Source: Bedellia somnulentella
Taxonomy: Eukaryota > Arthropoda > Insecta > Lepidoptera > Bedelliidae
Assembly: GCA_963576735.1 (NCBI GenBank)
Contig: OY755178.1
Span: 17,794,001 to 17,858,000, forward strand
Direction of reading: 5' to 3'
Length of the DNA: 64,000 nt
Made by a program: the position numbers and the translations under genes. The notes beneath the pieces were generated by a model that was given only the letters and a program-made list of their open reading frames with translations, searched no databases and had not been told where the DNA came from. Shown in pieces: positions 59,401 to 63,837 of the stretch (position 1 is the stretch's first letter; every line of letters starts with the position of its first letter).

Positions 59401-62400
59401 TAAATACTATGTTTTATTTTAAAAGAAACTCATTCACGGCGGCAGTCGTCATGATCAAGATCACCTATTTTTAGTAACATAAAACTAGTTCGGCTTACCC
59501 TAACAGTTTGTTCTACCGGTTCCACCTTAACATCAAGACACAGATCCTCGTTGGAGTAGACAGAGCTGATGTCCACGCCAAGTTGCGAGGCCACGTCCAA
59601 GCCAAGACGGGCGTTTAACTGTTGCCGCTGTTTTGATAGGCATTCTTTCATATCTGGGGGCATATTAAATCATTTATTTATTTATCCTTGTTAATAGAAT
59701 ATTATACCCAGGCACAAGGGCTCGTGCACTATTTAACCATACAATAAAATGTGCGAATGAGACAGCGCACGTCACATATTCCGTTGCACTTACACTGTTT
59801 AAGGGTGACGTCACAAAGTCATATACATGTTCTTTGTTTGAATATACATTATCGCACTAGTATTATATCTCAATTACAAAATAATGTGATGAGACTCAAA
59901 GCACTGTCTGCCACGAGTGTTTGTGTCTAGTGAAGTAAAATGAAGTTACATAAATTTACAAGCGAAGCCTCAGTCCAATATTAATGGGCATTAGCTTCGG
60001 TTTCTGATGCGCAACCCTGAAGAGCAGGAAGGCATATTCATGAGGCAGAATTTCTCACAGAACCTTATCGTAAAATCCAGCTTAAGAGGCTATTTGAAAT
60101 TTGAAGTAGCAAAGCAATTACTGAAGTAGTTTGGTTTTATTTTTACCACCTTGTCATATCAACTTTCAAATATGGCTGAAGAATTTTTAGCTCTAAAGCT
60201 CTAGCTACCCCTTTTTGGCATTTATGACCGTGAGTATATGTATGAATGTATGTTTGGTTTTGTGATATTATAAGCGGTGTATAAAAATGTTACACATGCA
60301 TACATACATATACTCACGGCTTTAAATCCCTAGAAGAGGTAGCCAGAGCTAGGGAATTAATAATTCCTTACCCACTTTTGGAAGTTGCGTGGGGAAAAGA
60401 TGATGAAATAAAGGTTATTATTGATGGGTCTCCAACAGCATCGCCCGAAAATCCCTTAAAAACCCCAATACCGTTAATCGCCTCTTACGTACACCCACCG
60501 CAAGAAATGGGGTAGAGCTATTCTAAGCCGGAACTACACTGCTAATCACAGACATTAAAATTGTTACACAATGTTTTGAAAAAAATTGCACACGAAATCT
60601 TATGCATGTTTCAGCATGCAACTATTGATTCTTCTTGCAAAACTGCAAGCGTCATTCATACTCAAAGTATACCTACAACTAAAAACCTAAATACTAACCT
60701 CCAGCAGCCAGAGCCTCTTCATCCATATCAAACTCGTTCCCCTCCGACGCCATGAGATGTGCTCCGTTCTTCAAAACGGCCTCGATATCGAATGTCTCAC
60801 ATTTCAGAGCTGTGTAGCCATCCATGTCTTGGTTTTCGTCTTCTGAAATAGAAATTGTCAGTTTACAATTAGATCTCATACTATCAACCCATATTGCCTC
60901 GAGCCTCCCCTGGATAGTGCGATTAAGCCTAAGTACAGCAGGTTGGAGTTGTGTGAGTTGGCAGAATTTAACGACTTACACCGTCCATCAAAAGTAAGTA
61001 GCCGGGTCAAACGGCTCAAAATACCGTAAAAAGTACGGAATCATTTTATTGTGATAAATCAGAGAAAGTAATTTTCGAGAGTAGTCCTCTTGAAATATCT
61101 CAAAAACGGGTCAGAAAATACCGTAGTATGGTTATGAGAGAGGCAGTGGTCATACCCAATTGTGAAACTAAAATGCTCTAGTTTAATTTGAAAATGAATT
61201 AACTTATGTATCCTTGCTACTTCTGCAAACCTTATCTTAAATAGTAACATAAACGTTCACGCCGTTTATCCCCGAAGGGGTTGGCAGAGGTACCAATACT
61301 TCTGAACTCACATGGCAAGCGCCATCTAGTTTCCAGAGAAAGGTACCCACGTTTTGCTTAGACAGTGTACTCACGTGATAGGGGGCAGGCCTATCGCCGC
61401 AGGCTTATCTTAAATAGCTTTCCAAAAATATGTTCGAATCCTTCCAAATTTTATTCTGATTATTCAAATCTTTAATTAATCGTTTAGGAGACGGGGCTAC
61501 TAATGAGATTGGTGGCAGTTTTTCTGAAGACCCATCATCATTGCTGTTTCCTAAGTTCGAACAAGTTAAGTACAAAGATGGGTATTTACATCAAAACCCA
61601 CAGCGAAAACTATACGACTTCTGCACCAATCAACCAATTCCCTTTTGACGTATGTCTCTTAAAATTAATTGGACATGCCAAGTCATCATTTAGCATCAAT
61701 AAAACTATGAGTCACACAAGGTCGTCCCACTGTGACCGCGCGTTTCATTACAACAGTTTAAGCAACCGCGGGGGTCTATCAGGCCGTATTAAGGATATTA
61801 TTCTATTAAGAATACGGATGCATTCACTCACGGCATCCGAGAATAGCCCCACTGTTCAGAGTTCAATGCAGTTGCAATGCTTCGGAGTCTTCTTATTTAT
61901 ATGATGGAATTAGATAAACAGATAGATAGTCGCCGTGTATTGCCGGCTTAGAGTGTTTACCCCATTCTTGCTACCCACGGGTGTCGTAAGAGGCGAATCG
62001 GGGTATGGGGATTTTTAAGTGATTTTTGGGTGATGCGGTTGGAGACCCATCACCAACGCTACTTTATTTCTACCACCTTGCCCCTCTCAACTTCCAAATG
62101 TAGCTGAGAAGTTTGTATATCTGAAGCTCTGTCTACCTCTTTTTGGGATTTATGGTCCTGAGTATATGTGTATATGTATGTCATGTCAGAACTGCACATC
62201 ATTTGAACTTCAATATAAAATAAGCTACTAATAAATAAAATACGAATAAAGGAAAGAAAAAATTCGACACCGGCGGCGGCTCGAAATTTTTCTTTCCTTT
62301 ATTCATCTTTTATTTATTAGTAATAATCCTCACATGAGGTTTTCATGTCAAAAACATTCAAATTAAAATAAGCTACTATTACTTATTACTACTACTACTG

Positions 62401-62658
62401 CTATTGGCAAACCTCGTGAAACACCTAAAATAGAAAAGATTGGGTAGTTCCATTCTAAGCAACTTTAACTCAGTAAACAACCTTCAACAAGCATTTCTAA
62501 CCATTCCTTTACCAATATCGAAATTCATTGTTTATAGATCCGTAACAAAAGCAAACCCGAAGCATTCATTCACGCGTATCGACTGAATGTAAATATTTAC
62601 CTGTTTTGATTTCTGGTGGAATCCATTCCGGCACGTTTTCCAGAATCGCCTCAACTGC
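26945..62658 (-). CDS. BTAF1: BTAF1/Mot1, TBP-associated Swi2/Snf2 ATPase (32 exons in window, N-terminus missing)
   Basis: Encodes the nuclear ATPase that binds TBP through a HEAT-repeat array and uses ATP to strip it from promoter DNA (Mot1 in yeast, Hel89B in Drosophila). The 32 exons join, on the minus strand, with matching phases to 5,376 nt: 1,791 codons plus TGA/TAA-type stop at 26945. Animal BTAF1 has about 1,850 residues, so only about the first 60 are missing, beyond 64 kb. Domains in visible residues: HEAT and insertions 1-1160, motor 1160-1710 with motif [11 protein letters not shown], motif II DEGH, motif [12 protein letters not shown], motif [13 protein letters not shown] and motif [10 protein letters not shown], tail 1705-1791. 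All junctions are GT-AG. Introns run from about 0.3 to 4.5 kb and are filled with transposons. Splice sites are read by eye, without transcript data. Confidence 0.95.
27617..27697 (-). pseudogene. decayed, internally deleted copy of BTAF1 exon E31
   Basis: ctgctccagcgtgttccgag, cggtagacgttgagcac, gcgctgg and ttaggttcacgcc follow the order of E31 but skip the stretch for motif VI. It lies 0.4 kb downstream of the real exon and abuts a SINE-A 5' end. Confidence 0.8.
27698..27738 (-). mobile_element. SINE-A, 5' 40 bp only
   Basis: attctaagtcggcactacac is the inverse of the SINE-A start. It is fused to the exon-31 copy. Confidence 0.6.
27770..28012 (+). repeat. direct repeat, two units of about 95 bp
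   Basis: 27770-27860 and 27911-28012 share gaaattccgtcaacg, actgtcg, gcgccg and aaaacgttattt in the same order. No gene. Confidence 0.65.
28118..28293 (-). CDS. BTAF1: BTAF1 exon E31, helicase motifs V and VI
   Basis: Residues 1647-1704. [20 protein letters not shown] and [17 protein letters not shown] with the arginine finger of motif VI. GC-rich. A rearranged copy lies at 27617-27697. Confidence 0.97.
29157..29412 (-). CDS. BTAF1: BTAF1 exon E30
   Basis: Residues 1561-1646. QLLLDCGIG, then [29 protein letters not shown] and [20 protein letters not shown]: helicase motifs IV to the start of V. It ends LLLTTA where relatives have LLLTTH or LLLTTQ. Confidence 0.97.
29505..29590 (-). mobile_element. 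decayed RTE 3' fragment
   Basis: aggttaggcagaaactattgatcgc...cgatgctagcaaacat follows the RTE end about 75% by eye. Confidence 0.5.
29824..30003 (+). mobile_element. SINE-A, 3'-truncated
   Basis: gtgtagtgtcagcttag to ttccaaaagtggcag; the last third and the tail are missing. Confidence 0.75.
30053..30201 (-). CDS. BTAF1: BTAF1 exon E29
   Basis: Residues 1512-1560. [16 protein letters not shown] (family ALQYLRKLCNHPALVL), then [14 protein letters not shown]. Confidence 0.95.
30310..30590 (+). mobile_element. SINE-B, 5'-truncated
   Basis: Shares acccacatggctgagttgta, gcgataggcctgccccctat and the 3' end with the copy at 63.2 kb. It is interrupted by a (ttta)n run at 30403-30442. Confidence 0.75.
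30748..30921 (-). CDS. BTAF1: BTAF1 exon E28
   Basis: Residues 1454-1511. [40 protein letters not shown], ending THVFQ. This is the link between the two RecA-like lobes. Confidence 0.97.
31130..31480 (-). repeat. LINE 3'-end-like sequence and (AAACTC)n run
   Basis: The (taa)n run and cactttattgcatacaaa at 31137-31170 look like the reversed 3' end of a LINE. 31364-31396 holds about five aaactc repeats followed by cttttattgcaaacc, another such end. Confidence 0.45.
31796..31969 (-). CDS. BTAF1: BTAF1 exon E27
   Basis: Residues 1396-1453. [20 protein letters not shown], then [16 protein letters not shown] and LACEALHRQ, all close to the BTAF1 consensus. A damaged copy of its 5' end lies at 32415-32467. 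Confidence 0.97.
31990..32395 (+). mobile_element. LINE C-terminal fragment and common SINE-like repeat
   Basis: 32046-32202 reads [13 protein letters not shown] then [13 protein letters not shown], the end of a jockey/R1-like reverse transcriptase ORF. The flanks catcatcatcagccaatag and cagcttcccgcgacctt match a repeat widespread in Lepidoptera (also at 43727-43862). Confidence 0.6.
32415..32467 (-). pseudogene. decayed copy of the 5' end of BTAF1 exon E27
   Basis: acacgcgctccgacc is joined directly to cagctctagcacgttgttct and ggggaattatta, i.e. two pieces of exon E27 with its acceptor, missing about 45 bp between. Confidence 0.8.
32473..32842 (-). mobile_element. SINE-B, full length
   Basis: Minus strand: tRNA-like head (tagcccagtgggtagaac and gtgttcaaatcctgggt as A and B boxes), then the body, ending at cggcgtgaacgtttatg. 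Confidence 0.85.
33010..33830 (+). pseudogene. DNA-transposon remnant with a MADF-like domain (PIF/Harbinger type)
   Basis: 33535-33630 reads CIKL then, one frame over, [20 protein letters not shown], a typical MADF core (Y/LWDP...Y..R). Harbinger elements carry such a DNA-binding protein beside the transposase. Related blocks near both sides (atgttcgcaaaccttttacgc and gagcgtaaaatgttcgcg) may be decayed inverted ends. No transposase part is visible. Confidence 0.5.
33981..34276 (-). CDS. BTAF1: BTAF1 exon E26, helicase motif II
   Basis: Residues 1297-1395. [17 protein letters not shown], then [15 protein letters not shown] with the catalytic DEGH box, and [11 protein letters not shown], the first half of motif III. 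Confidence 0.97.
34793..35037 (+). mobile_element. SINE-A, full length
   Basis: From gtagtgtcggctta to gccgtgagtatatgtatg in the intron after E25. Flanked by two copies of an intron segment (34745-34779 and 35126-35160). Confidence 0.85.
35156..35336 (-). CDS. BTAF1: BTAF1 exon E25, helicase motif I (Walker A)
   Basis: Residues 1237-1296. [16 protein letters not shown] carries the GLGKT ATP-binding loop; motif Ia follows in [15 protein letters not shown]-rich. Confidence 0.97.
35510..35885 (+). mobile_element. SINE-C, with a 5' hairpin of its own tail
   Basis: 35510-35626 is an inverted pair (cctcatgtgggaattattac and gtaataatccccacatgagg). Then comes the body, the tRNA-like head at 35784-35855 and the tail aaatttttctttcctttat. 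Confidence 0.75.
35889..36097. mobile_element. MITE, 209 bp
   Basis: Ends tgtcatactccttttgcc and ggcaaaagaagtatgaca are inverted repeats. It lies directly behind the SINE-C tail; no coding. Confidence 0.6.
36499..36734 (-). CDS. BTAF1: BTAF1 exon E24, entry to the ATPase motor
   Basis: Residues 1158-1236. [20 protein letters not shown] and [17 protein letters not shown]; the last piece is the Q-motif-like entry of the Snf2 domain (DGVNWL follows in relatives, RGVNWL here). Confidence 0.95.
36788..37012 (+). mobile_element. SINE-A lacking the tail
   Basis: From tgtagtgtcggctta to tagccgtgag, 50 bp upstream of the E24 acceptor; the tatg repeats are absent. Confidence 0.8.
37184..37437 (-). 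mobile_element. SINE-A, full length
   Basis: catacatacatatatgcggc to agccgacagtacacagca, reverse orientation. Confidence 0.8.
37441..37534. repeat. (TA)n microsatellite
   Basis: About 40 TA units with few interruptions, directly following the SINE-A end. Confidence 0.95.
37588..37720 (-). CDS. BTAF1: BTAF1 exon E23
   Basis: Residues 1114-1157. Ends [14 protein letters not shown], matching IVPYIVLLVVPVLG just before the motor. Acceptor attccag; donor TAG|GTGAGA. A damaged copy of its 5' end lies at 38222-38270. Confidence 0.95.
37795..38172 (+). mobile_element. LINE 3' fragment
   Basis: Plus frame reads [17 protein letters not shown] and [14 protein letters not shown] before a stop at 38003, the end of a jockey-like ORF2, then a 3' UTR and an A run at 38160-38171. 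Confidence 0.7.
38222..38280 (-). pseudogene. decayed copy of BTAF1 exon E23 5' end and acceptor
   Basis: acaatcggccgcgcg and ggagcaactggattta match acactcggccgcgcc and ggagtaactggaatat around the E23 acceptor, with about 23 bp missing. The LINE fragment lies between original and copy. Confidence 0.7.
38463..38553 (-). CDS. BTAF1: BTAF1 exon E22
   Basis: Residues 1083-1113. [20 protein letters not shown], the [11 protein letters not shown] block of the family. Donor AAG|GTATGT. Confidence 0.95.
38784..38965 (+). mobile_element. SINE-A, internally deleted
   Basis: gtgtagtgtcggctta to gccgtgagtatatgtatg; loses the ccaaaagtggctg block. Confidence 0.8.
39080..39540. other. intron segment with an unclassified repeat
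   Basis: Two copies of a ctgtg(t/a)ttggtcgga motif (39380 and 39449) and the end ggttacccactag hint at a decayed element. Nothing coding. Confidence 0.3.
39550..39694 (-). CDS. BTAF1: BTAF1 exon E21
   Basis: Residues 1035-1082. [20 protein letters not shown], then [15 protein letters not shown] (family AQELVNSLQVFETAAASM). Confidence 0.9.
39808..40041 (+). mobile_element. SINE-A, 5' end altered
   Basis: gtggcttagaatgtcgct to gccgtgagtatatgtgtg. Confidence 0.75.
40521..40757 (+). mobile_element. SINE-A with target-site duplication over the E20 donor
   Basis: Full-length SINE-A flanked by acgtataacc (40511-40520) and acgtattacc (40758-40767). The second copy contains the last base of exon E20 and its GT. 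Confidence 0.85.
40767..40914 (-). CDS. BTAF1: BTAF1 exon E20
   Basis: Residues 986-1034. [20 protein letters not shown] matches the VQRRGAEFALTTIVKHFGGE segment. The donor (CATG|GTAATACG) is immediately followed by an inserted SINE-A. Confidence 0.95.
41617..41735 (-). CDS. BTAF1: BTAF1 exon E19 with AT-hook-like motif
   Basis: Residues 946-985. [15 protein letters not shown] (family HRGIITLYRHQKAAFA) followed by [14 protein letters not shown]. The KRGRPP core looks like an AT-hook; relatives have TSRRGPTPKA. Confidence 0.9.
41972..42250. mobile_element. RTE 3' fragment with inverted 5' part
   Basis: 41972-42062 is RTE in minus orientation (gtcgtcctctactaacatta), 42063-42250 is RTE in plus orientation ([16 protein letters not shown]) ending ggcgtgagtatatgtatg. 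The two parts meet head to head. Confidence 0.8.
42419..42850 (+). mobile_element. SINE-C, full with hairpin front
   Basis: Front palindrome (ggaaagaaaaatttcgac... and its inverse, 42433-42490), a body homologous to 35627-35783, tRNA-like head 42698-42768, tail to about 42845. Confidence 0.75.
42894..43015 (-). CDS. BTAF1: BTAF1 exon E18
   Basis: Residues 905-945. [20 protein letters not shown] followed by an acidic linker (GSESGEDIE). Donor AAC|GTGAGT. Confidence 0.85.
43080..43212 (+). mobile_element. very decayed SINE-A
   Basis: cagcaacttccaagtgggtt and aggaatttctaattc are still recognisable; both ends are lost. Confidence 0.4.
43388..43606 (-). CDS. BTAF1: BTAF1 exon E17
   Basis: Residues 832-904. 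[20 protein letters not shown] is nearly identical to LPEKLNPIIKPLMETIKKEE, one of the best-conserved HEAT segments. Confidence 0.95.
43727..43862 (+). repeat. common lepidopteran SINE-like repeat
   Basis: gtcttcccgcaactttcacc and aagtcgtcggtccacctta match the repeat at 32330-32390. Confidence 0.5.
43878..44098 (+). repeat. interspersed repeat ending ttgaagtcggttaaaaa
   Basis: Two occurrences of ataatcgcggacaaacatac (43918 and 44029) and the end tttttgaagtcggttaaaa are typical of a repeat widespread in Lepidoptera. Confidence 0.55.
44108..44250 (-). CDS. BTAF1: BTAF1 exon E16
   Basis: Residues 785-831. Helical, charged segment ([20 protein letters not shown]), likely coiled; the family has QQLDSKRQQVQMTV at this point. 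Confidence 0.85.
44632..44728 (-). CDS. BTAF1: BTAF1 exon E15
   Basis: Residues 752-784, [20 protein letters not shown] and onward to LEQ. Acceptor attag|AGTT chosen because it restores the E14 phase (NCNR-VLQ). Confidence 0.85.
45175..45521 (-). CDS. BTAF1: BTAF1 exon E14 with Ser/Gly/Asn-rich insertion
   Basis: Residues 637-751, the longest exon. [20 protein letters not shown] matches the HLNSKSALQRISVALVICEW region. Then an insertion of about 45 residues rich in S, G, N and D with repeats like [18 protein letters not shown] and SSVNGSEGV. It ends [12 protein letters not shown] (family LSEHLYYDEIAV). Confidence 0.9.
45605..45705 (+). repeat. SINE-like fragment
   Basis: ttactgctggacatgggctt followed by tccccaaagatg resembles the start of the repeat at 32 kb and 43.7 kb. 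Confidence 0.4.
45893..45978 (-). CDS. BTAF1: BTAF1 exon E13
   Basis: Residues 608-636, [20 protein letters not shown] and CYVK. A short exon between phase 1 and phase 0. Confidence 0.85.
46165..46428 (-). mobile_element. SINE-A, full length
   Basis: catatactcacggctataaa to agccgacactacacagc. Confidence 0.85.
46433..46562 (-). mobile_element. SINE-A, 5'-truncated, adjacent second copy
   Basis: A second 3' half in the same orientation follows directly; closest to the copy at 37.2 kb (agctttggaatgagaaattc). Confidence 0.8.
46843..46981 (+). mobile_element. short LINE 3' end with (AAAT)n tail, duplicating the E12 donor
   Basis: Ends in about five aaat repeats. It is flanked by taccaagaa at 46834-46842 and 46982-46990; the right copy contains the E12 splice donor. 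Confidence 0.7.
46985..47138 (-). CDS. BTAF1: BTAF1 exon E12
   Basis: Residues 557-607. Basic/proline loop [16 protein letters not shown], then a helix [14 protein letters not shown] that leads into E13 (family MRARMMAAKLLGAL). A longer open frame exists in another register but gives no family match and the wrong phase. Donor TTG|GTATGT is inside a target-site duplication (see findings). Confidence 0.85.
47577..48062 (+). mobile_element. SINE-A split by SINE-B
   Basis: SINE-A 5' part to actaagagta (47641-47650), then SINE-B, then actaagagta again (47876-47885) and the SINE-A 3' part to about 48062, with a tail running into the exon-11 array. Confidence 0.8.
47651..47875 (-). mobile_element. 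SINE-B, 5'-truncated, inserted in SINE-A
   Basis: aacgttcacgccgtttatcc to gccatgtgggtttagat; flanked by the 10-bp duplication actaagagta. Confidence 0.85.
48058..48496 (-). repeat. tandem array of exon E11 plus its donor, 2 full units and 1 truncated
   Basis: Units of 165 bp run from ccaacatagtgggg on the minus strand through the exon and AAG|GTGATAC to a (CATA)n tail. Unit 1 is 48332-48496, unit 2 48167-48331; unit 3 (48058-48166) lacks about 49-56 bp inside the exon. Units 1 and 2 look identical by eye. 165 is divisible by 3 and the frame stays open through units 1 and 2, so skipping the first donor would add 55 residues without a frameshift. Confidence 0.9.
48361..48504 (-). CDS. BTAF1: BTAF1 exon E11 (copy next to the acceptor)
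   Basis: Residues 509-556. [20 protein letters not shown] then [20 protein letters not shown], matching the VVAAACPWMGAWLCLMMQPSHLPID block. Acceptor ccccacag at 48506-48505; donor CATAAG|GTGATAC. All but the first 9 nt or so are copied twice more downstream (48196 and 48080 donors), so the donor actually used is uncertain. Confidence 0.85.
48584..48721. mobile_element. 138-bp MITE, PIF/Harbinger type
   Basis: Terminal inverted repeats cgaccgatttctgaattgag and ctcaattcagaaatcgggcg, flanked by TAA on both sides, the usual PIF/Harbinger target. Confidence 0.8.
48839..49109 (-). CDS. BTAF1: BTAF1 exon E10
   Basis: Residues 418-508. [20 protein letters not shown] is a HEAT repeat (VPRVWPFLHHTISSVRRAAL in relatives), followed by a polar loop and [20 protein letters not shown]. 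Confidence 0.92.
49401..49483 (-). CDS. BTAF1: BTAF1 exon E9
   Basis: Residues 391-417. [20 protein letters not shown] corresponds to DDLTASTNSIMTLLSSLL. Donor CA|GTAAGT, phase 2. Confidence 0.9.
50159..50332 (-). CDS. BTAF1: BTAF1 exon E8
   Basis: Residues 333-390. [20 protein letters not shown] and [15 protein letters not shown] fit the HEAT repeat with DDDVRAVAAASLVPV in relatives. Phase 0 at both ends. Confidence 0.9.
50755..51013 (-). mobile_element. SINE-A, full length
   Basis: catacatatactcccggcta to gccaacactacacagca. Confidence 0.85.
51173..51349 (-). CDS. BTAF1: BTAF1 exon E7
   Basis: Residues 274-332. Starts [20 protein letters not shown] and includes [20 protein letters not shown], both HEAT segments conserved in BTAF1. 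The exon is strikingly GC-rich against AT-rich flanks. Confidence 0.95.
51362..51570 (-). mobile_element. SINE-C, beginning 12 bp from exon E7
   Basis: tRNA-like head on the minus strand at 51392-51464 (gaatcgaacccgcgacctcg), inverted-type tail catgaggttttcatgaacaa. It starts almost at the E7 acceptor, so the polypyrimidine tract of E7 is short. Confidence 0.75.
51621..51758. mobile_element. 138-bp MITE, second copy
   Basis: Same length and ends as 48584-48721, again flanked by TAA; differs at about ten positions. Confidence 0.8.
52136..52905. mobile_element. 770-bp foldback element with 185-bp arms
   Basis: Arms 52136-52320 and 52721-52905 are close inverses (aaataaaaataggtaaaaaa... ; ...attgtctaca and tgtagacaat). 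The 400-bp centre holds no frame. Confidence 0.85.
52958..53380 (-). pseudogene. PIF1-family helicase C-terminal fragment
   Basis: Minus strand reads, with one frame change and a lost arginine block, [40 protein letters not shown] and S, a typical end of PIF1/Helitron-type helicases (…ASTIHKMQG..., AYVALSRV). A preceding piece (53189-53377) ends [13 protein letters not shown]. Probably carried by a transposon such as a Helitron. Confidence 0.6.
53600..55560 (+). repeat. 120-bp tandem repeat, three units, third split off by an insertion
   Basis: tcatttgatacccat recurs at 53701, 53821 and 55418 within the same longer unit (…ccgccattttgtagcggc…). The 1.47-kb insert 53918-55393 lies inside unit 2. 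Confidence 0.75.
53918..55393 (+). mobile_element. interspersed repeat starting ctagctttttgccccgcg
   Basis: Starts ctagctttttgccccgcgac and ends ttataatattagtatgg, ends shared by a very common lepidopteran repeat. Carries a SINE-A remnant (54050-54240) and a tRNA-like block (54696-54775, minus: tggcgtagcggta and gggttcgtatct). Class uncertain. Confidence 0.6.
55835..55939 (-). CDS. BTAF1: BTAF1 exon E6
   Basis: Residues 239-273. [20 protein letters not shown] then FGDFVSDQ, almost the family consensus [28 protein letters not shown]. Confidence 0.95.
56200..57107 (-). pseudogene. array of decayed copies of BTAF1 exon E5
   Basis: Longer copies at 56235-56360, 56611-56750 and 56894-57036 hold the E5 3' two-thirds and its donor; shorter pieces lie at 56375, 56487-56600, 56769-56875 and 57082. 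The 56894-57036 copy is still open ([18 protein letters not shown]) and keeps ACTG|GTAAGTATG, but has no acceptor in register. Confidence 0.85.
56415..56488. repeat. (CA)n microsatellite
   Basis: About 36 CA units, uninterrupted, inside the exon-5 array. Confidence 0.97.
57107..57335 (+). mobile_element. SINE-A, full length
   Basis: gtgtagtgtcggctta to gccgtgagtatatgtatg, 40 bp from the E5 donor. Confidence 0.85.
57378..57562 (-). CDS. BTAF1: BTAF1 exon E5
   Basis: Residues 177-238. The block [18 protein letters not shown] is the counterpart of WEVRHGAGTGLREIL, a HEAT helix conserved in Mot1 proteins. Acceptor cccccag, donor CTG|GTAAGT. Several decayed copies of its 3' two-thirds lie at 56.2-57.1 kb. 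Confidence 0.9.
57766..57998 (+). mobile_element. SINE-A with 14-bp target-site duplication
   Basis: Flanked by attaagttaatttg at 57752-57765 and 57999-58012. This fixes the SINE-A ends as ctgtgtagtg and the tatg repeat. Confidence 0.9.
58056..58077 (-). pseudogene. 22-nt chimeric micro-exon-like segment (E4 end fused to E5 start)
   Basis: Between cacccccag and GTGAGTTGC lie TGTTCG (start of E5) and GCTGAGGAAATGTATT (end of E4). Both splice signals are intact, but 22 nt would shift the frame. Confidence 0.7.
58284..58533 (+). mobile_element. RTE 3' fragment
   Basis: [20 protein letters not shown] to the tail ggcgtgagtatatgtatg; a 3-nt loss removes part of the EAREVCQDR block. Confidence 0.85.
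58573..58744 (-). CDS. BTAF1: BTAF1 exon E4, basic nuclear-localisation-like segment
   Basis: Residues 120-176. [20 protein letters not shown] and EPDKKKIKV form two basic clusters about 15 residues apart, as expected for a bipartite nuclear localisation signal; the family has the same SxRxxNxAKRxAKL block here. Donor TATT|GTGAGT, phase 1. Part of its 3' end is copied at 58056-58074. Confidence 0.9.
59008..59363 (+). mobile_element. RTE 3' fragment
   Basis: [20 protein letters not shown] to the tail ggcgtgagaatttgtatg. Confidence 0.85.
59499..59653 (-). CDS. BTAF1: BTAF1 exon E3
   Basis: Residues 68-119. [16 protein letters not shown] and NEDLCLD match the conserved QRQQLNSRLGLD...DEDL block. 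Ends AGG|GTAAGC in phase 0. Confidence 0.9.
59690..60115. other. intron E2-E3, nothing recognised
   Basis: No repeat shared with the rest of the window and no frame of note. Confidence 0.4.
60118..60254 (+). mobile_element. SINE-A 3' half
   Basis: ccaccttgtcatatcaactt to gaccgtgagtatatgtatg. Confidence 0.7.
60297..60543 (-). mobile_element. SINE-A, full length
   Basis: catacatatactcacggctt to agccggaactacactgc. Confidence 0.85.
60699..60842 (-). CDS. BTAF1: BTAF1 exon E2
   Basis: Residues 20-67, including [16 protein letters not shown], counterpart of the FDICRLLQHGASLLGS-type segment of other BTAF1 proteins. Acidic. Acceptor ttcag, donor GTTAG. Confidence 0.85.
61245..61403 (-). mobile_element. 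SINE-B, 5'-truncated, 14-bp target-site duplication
   Basis: Flanked by cttatcttaaatag at 61231-61244 and 61404-61417. Confidence 0.9.
61418..61930. other. intron, no gene supported
   Basis: A plus frame of 133 codons (61503-61904) has no recognisable domain and lies inside the BTAF1 intron; likely chance. Confidence 0.35.
61935..62182 (+). mobile_element. SINE-A, diverged
   Basis: cgtgtattgccggcttagag to ctgagtatatgtgtatatg. Confidence 0.75.
62235..62362. mobile_element. SINE-C remnant, tails only
   Basis: ggaaagaaaaaattcgacac and tcgaaatttttctttccttt face each other across a 14-bp residue; the tRNA-like head is lost. Confidence 0.6.
62601..62658 (-). CDS. BTAF1: BTAF1 exon E1 (first in window)
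   Basis: Residues 1-19, [19 protein letters not shown]. It matches the conserved AVEAIVKNVPEWNP segment close to the protein's N-terminus. Acceptor at 62660-62659, donor after 62601 (phase 1). The exon(s) with the initiator Met are not in 62.7-64.0 kb. Confidence 0.85.
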
Positions 62659-62796
62659 CTGAAATAGAAAACATTATTATAAACCAAGTGTTGTTAATAC
62701 CTTTCCGTTTATTGCGTAGAACAAACCACCATTTGCATAAATAATTTCATGAAGCCTAACACATCGGTACAAGAATTCGATATTCAAAATTAAGAA

Positions 62797-63060
62797 CATA
62801 CATACATACATACATATTCTCACGCCGTTAGTTCCCATTGGGGTAGGCAGAGACTATCGATCGCCACTTTGTACGATCCTGACAAACCTCTCTGGCTTCG
62901 TTTACATCCATCAATCTTTTCATACATGCTCTTTTATTCTTCATACTGCGGACTCCTGCCTTTTTGAGCACATGTTCTATTTGATCCAAATGTGTCCTCC
63001 GAGGTCGTCCTCTACTAACATTACCTTCCACATTGGCTCTATATATATCTTTCACCAATT
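62797..63060 (-). mobile_element. RTE 3' fragment
   Basis: [19 protein letters not shown] to [14 protein letters not shown]; tail (CATA)n at 62797-62815. Confidence 0.88.
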
Positions 63061-63074
63061 AAGAAATAGTGATA

Positions 63075-63195
63075 ATTAACACCAACAATACTTTATTTCC
63101 ACCATCTTGTCCCCTTTCAACTTCCAAATGTGGCCGAGGAGTATCTAGCTCTGAAGCTCCGGCCACACCTTTTTGGGATTTATGGCCGAGAATAT
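63075..63195 (+). mobile_element. SINE-A 3' half
   Basis: caccaacaatactttatttc to ttatggccgagaatat. Confidence 0.7.
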
Positions 63196-63199
63196 CATA

Positions 63200-63577
63200 A
63201 TGTCATAGCGACATGATAGTCCAGTGGGTAGAACACCCGACCGAAAACAGAAGGGCGTGAGTACCAATCTTGGGTCGGGCCTACATCAATTTGTCTTTTC
63301 TAAAGTCATATGTGTGGTTAACTTATCACGGTTGTTAACTGTGAGGGAAAACATCGTGAGGAAACCCACATGGCTGAGTTGTATTTAGTCATGTGACAGT
63401 GTATTCGTACAAAACGGCGATAGGCCTGCCCCCTATCACGTGAGTACACTGTCTAAGCAAAACGTGGGTACCTTCTCTGGACACTAGATGGCGCTGCCAT
63501 GTGAGTTCAGAAGTATTGGTACCTCTGCCAACCCCTTCGGGGATAAACGGCGTGAACGTTTATGTATGTATGTTATG
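63200..63577 (+). mobile_element. SINE-B, full length
   Basis: tRNA-like head (tagtccagtgggtagaac; accaatcttgggtcg), body, end cggcgtgaacgtttatgtatg. Confidence 0.88.
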
Positions 63578-63604
63578 TAATATCATAATGTATGTATGTC
63601 CGAT

Positions 63605-63725
63605 TTTCTAAACATATTGCCCACCAATGACTTTCAACCTCTAGACTTCTGGAGCTATCTCCAACGACAGCGGTGAGAAGGGTTGGCGTAGTGCTATTTC
63701 AAGCTGATACTACAAAGCAATAACA
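63605..63725 (-). mobile_element. decayed SINE-A 5' half
   Basis: ggcgtagtgctatttcaagc and tgatactacaaagca match the reversed SINE-A start. Confidence 0.5.
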
Positions 63726-63837
63726 ACAAATAAAGTGAAGAGTGTTAACAAGAAGTTGAAGCTGCCCCGGCAACTGTTGTTAGGTCATTATAAATTAGAT
63801 AAGTAATAATTACATAGAAAATACTAACAGTAACTTG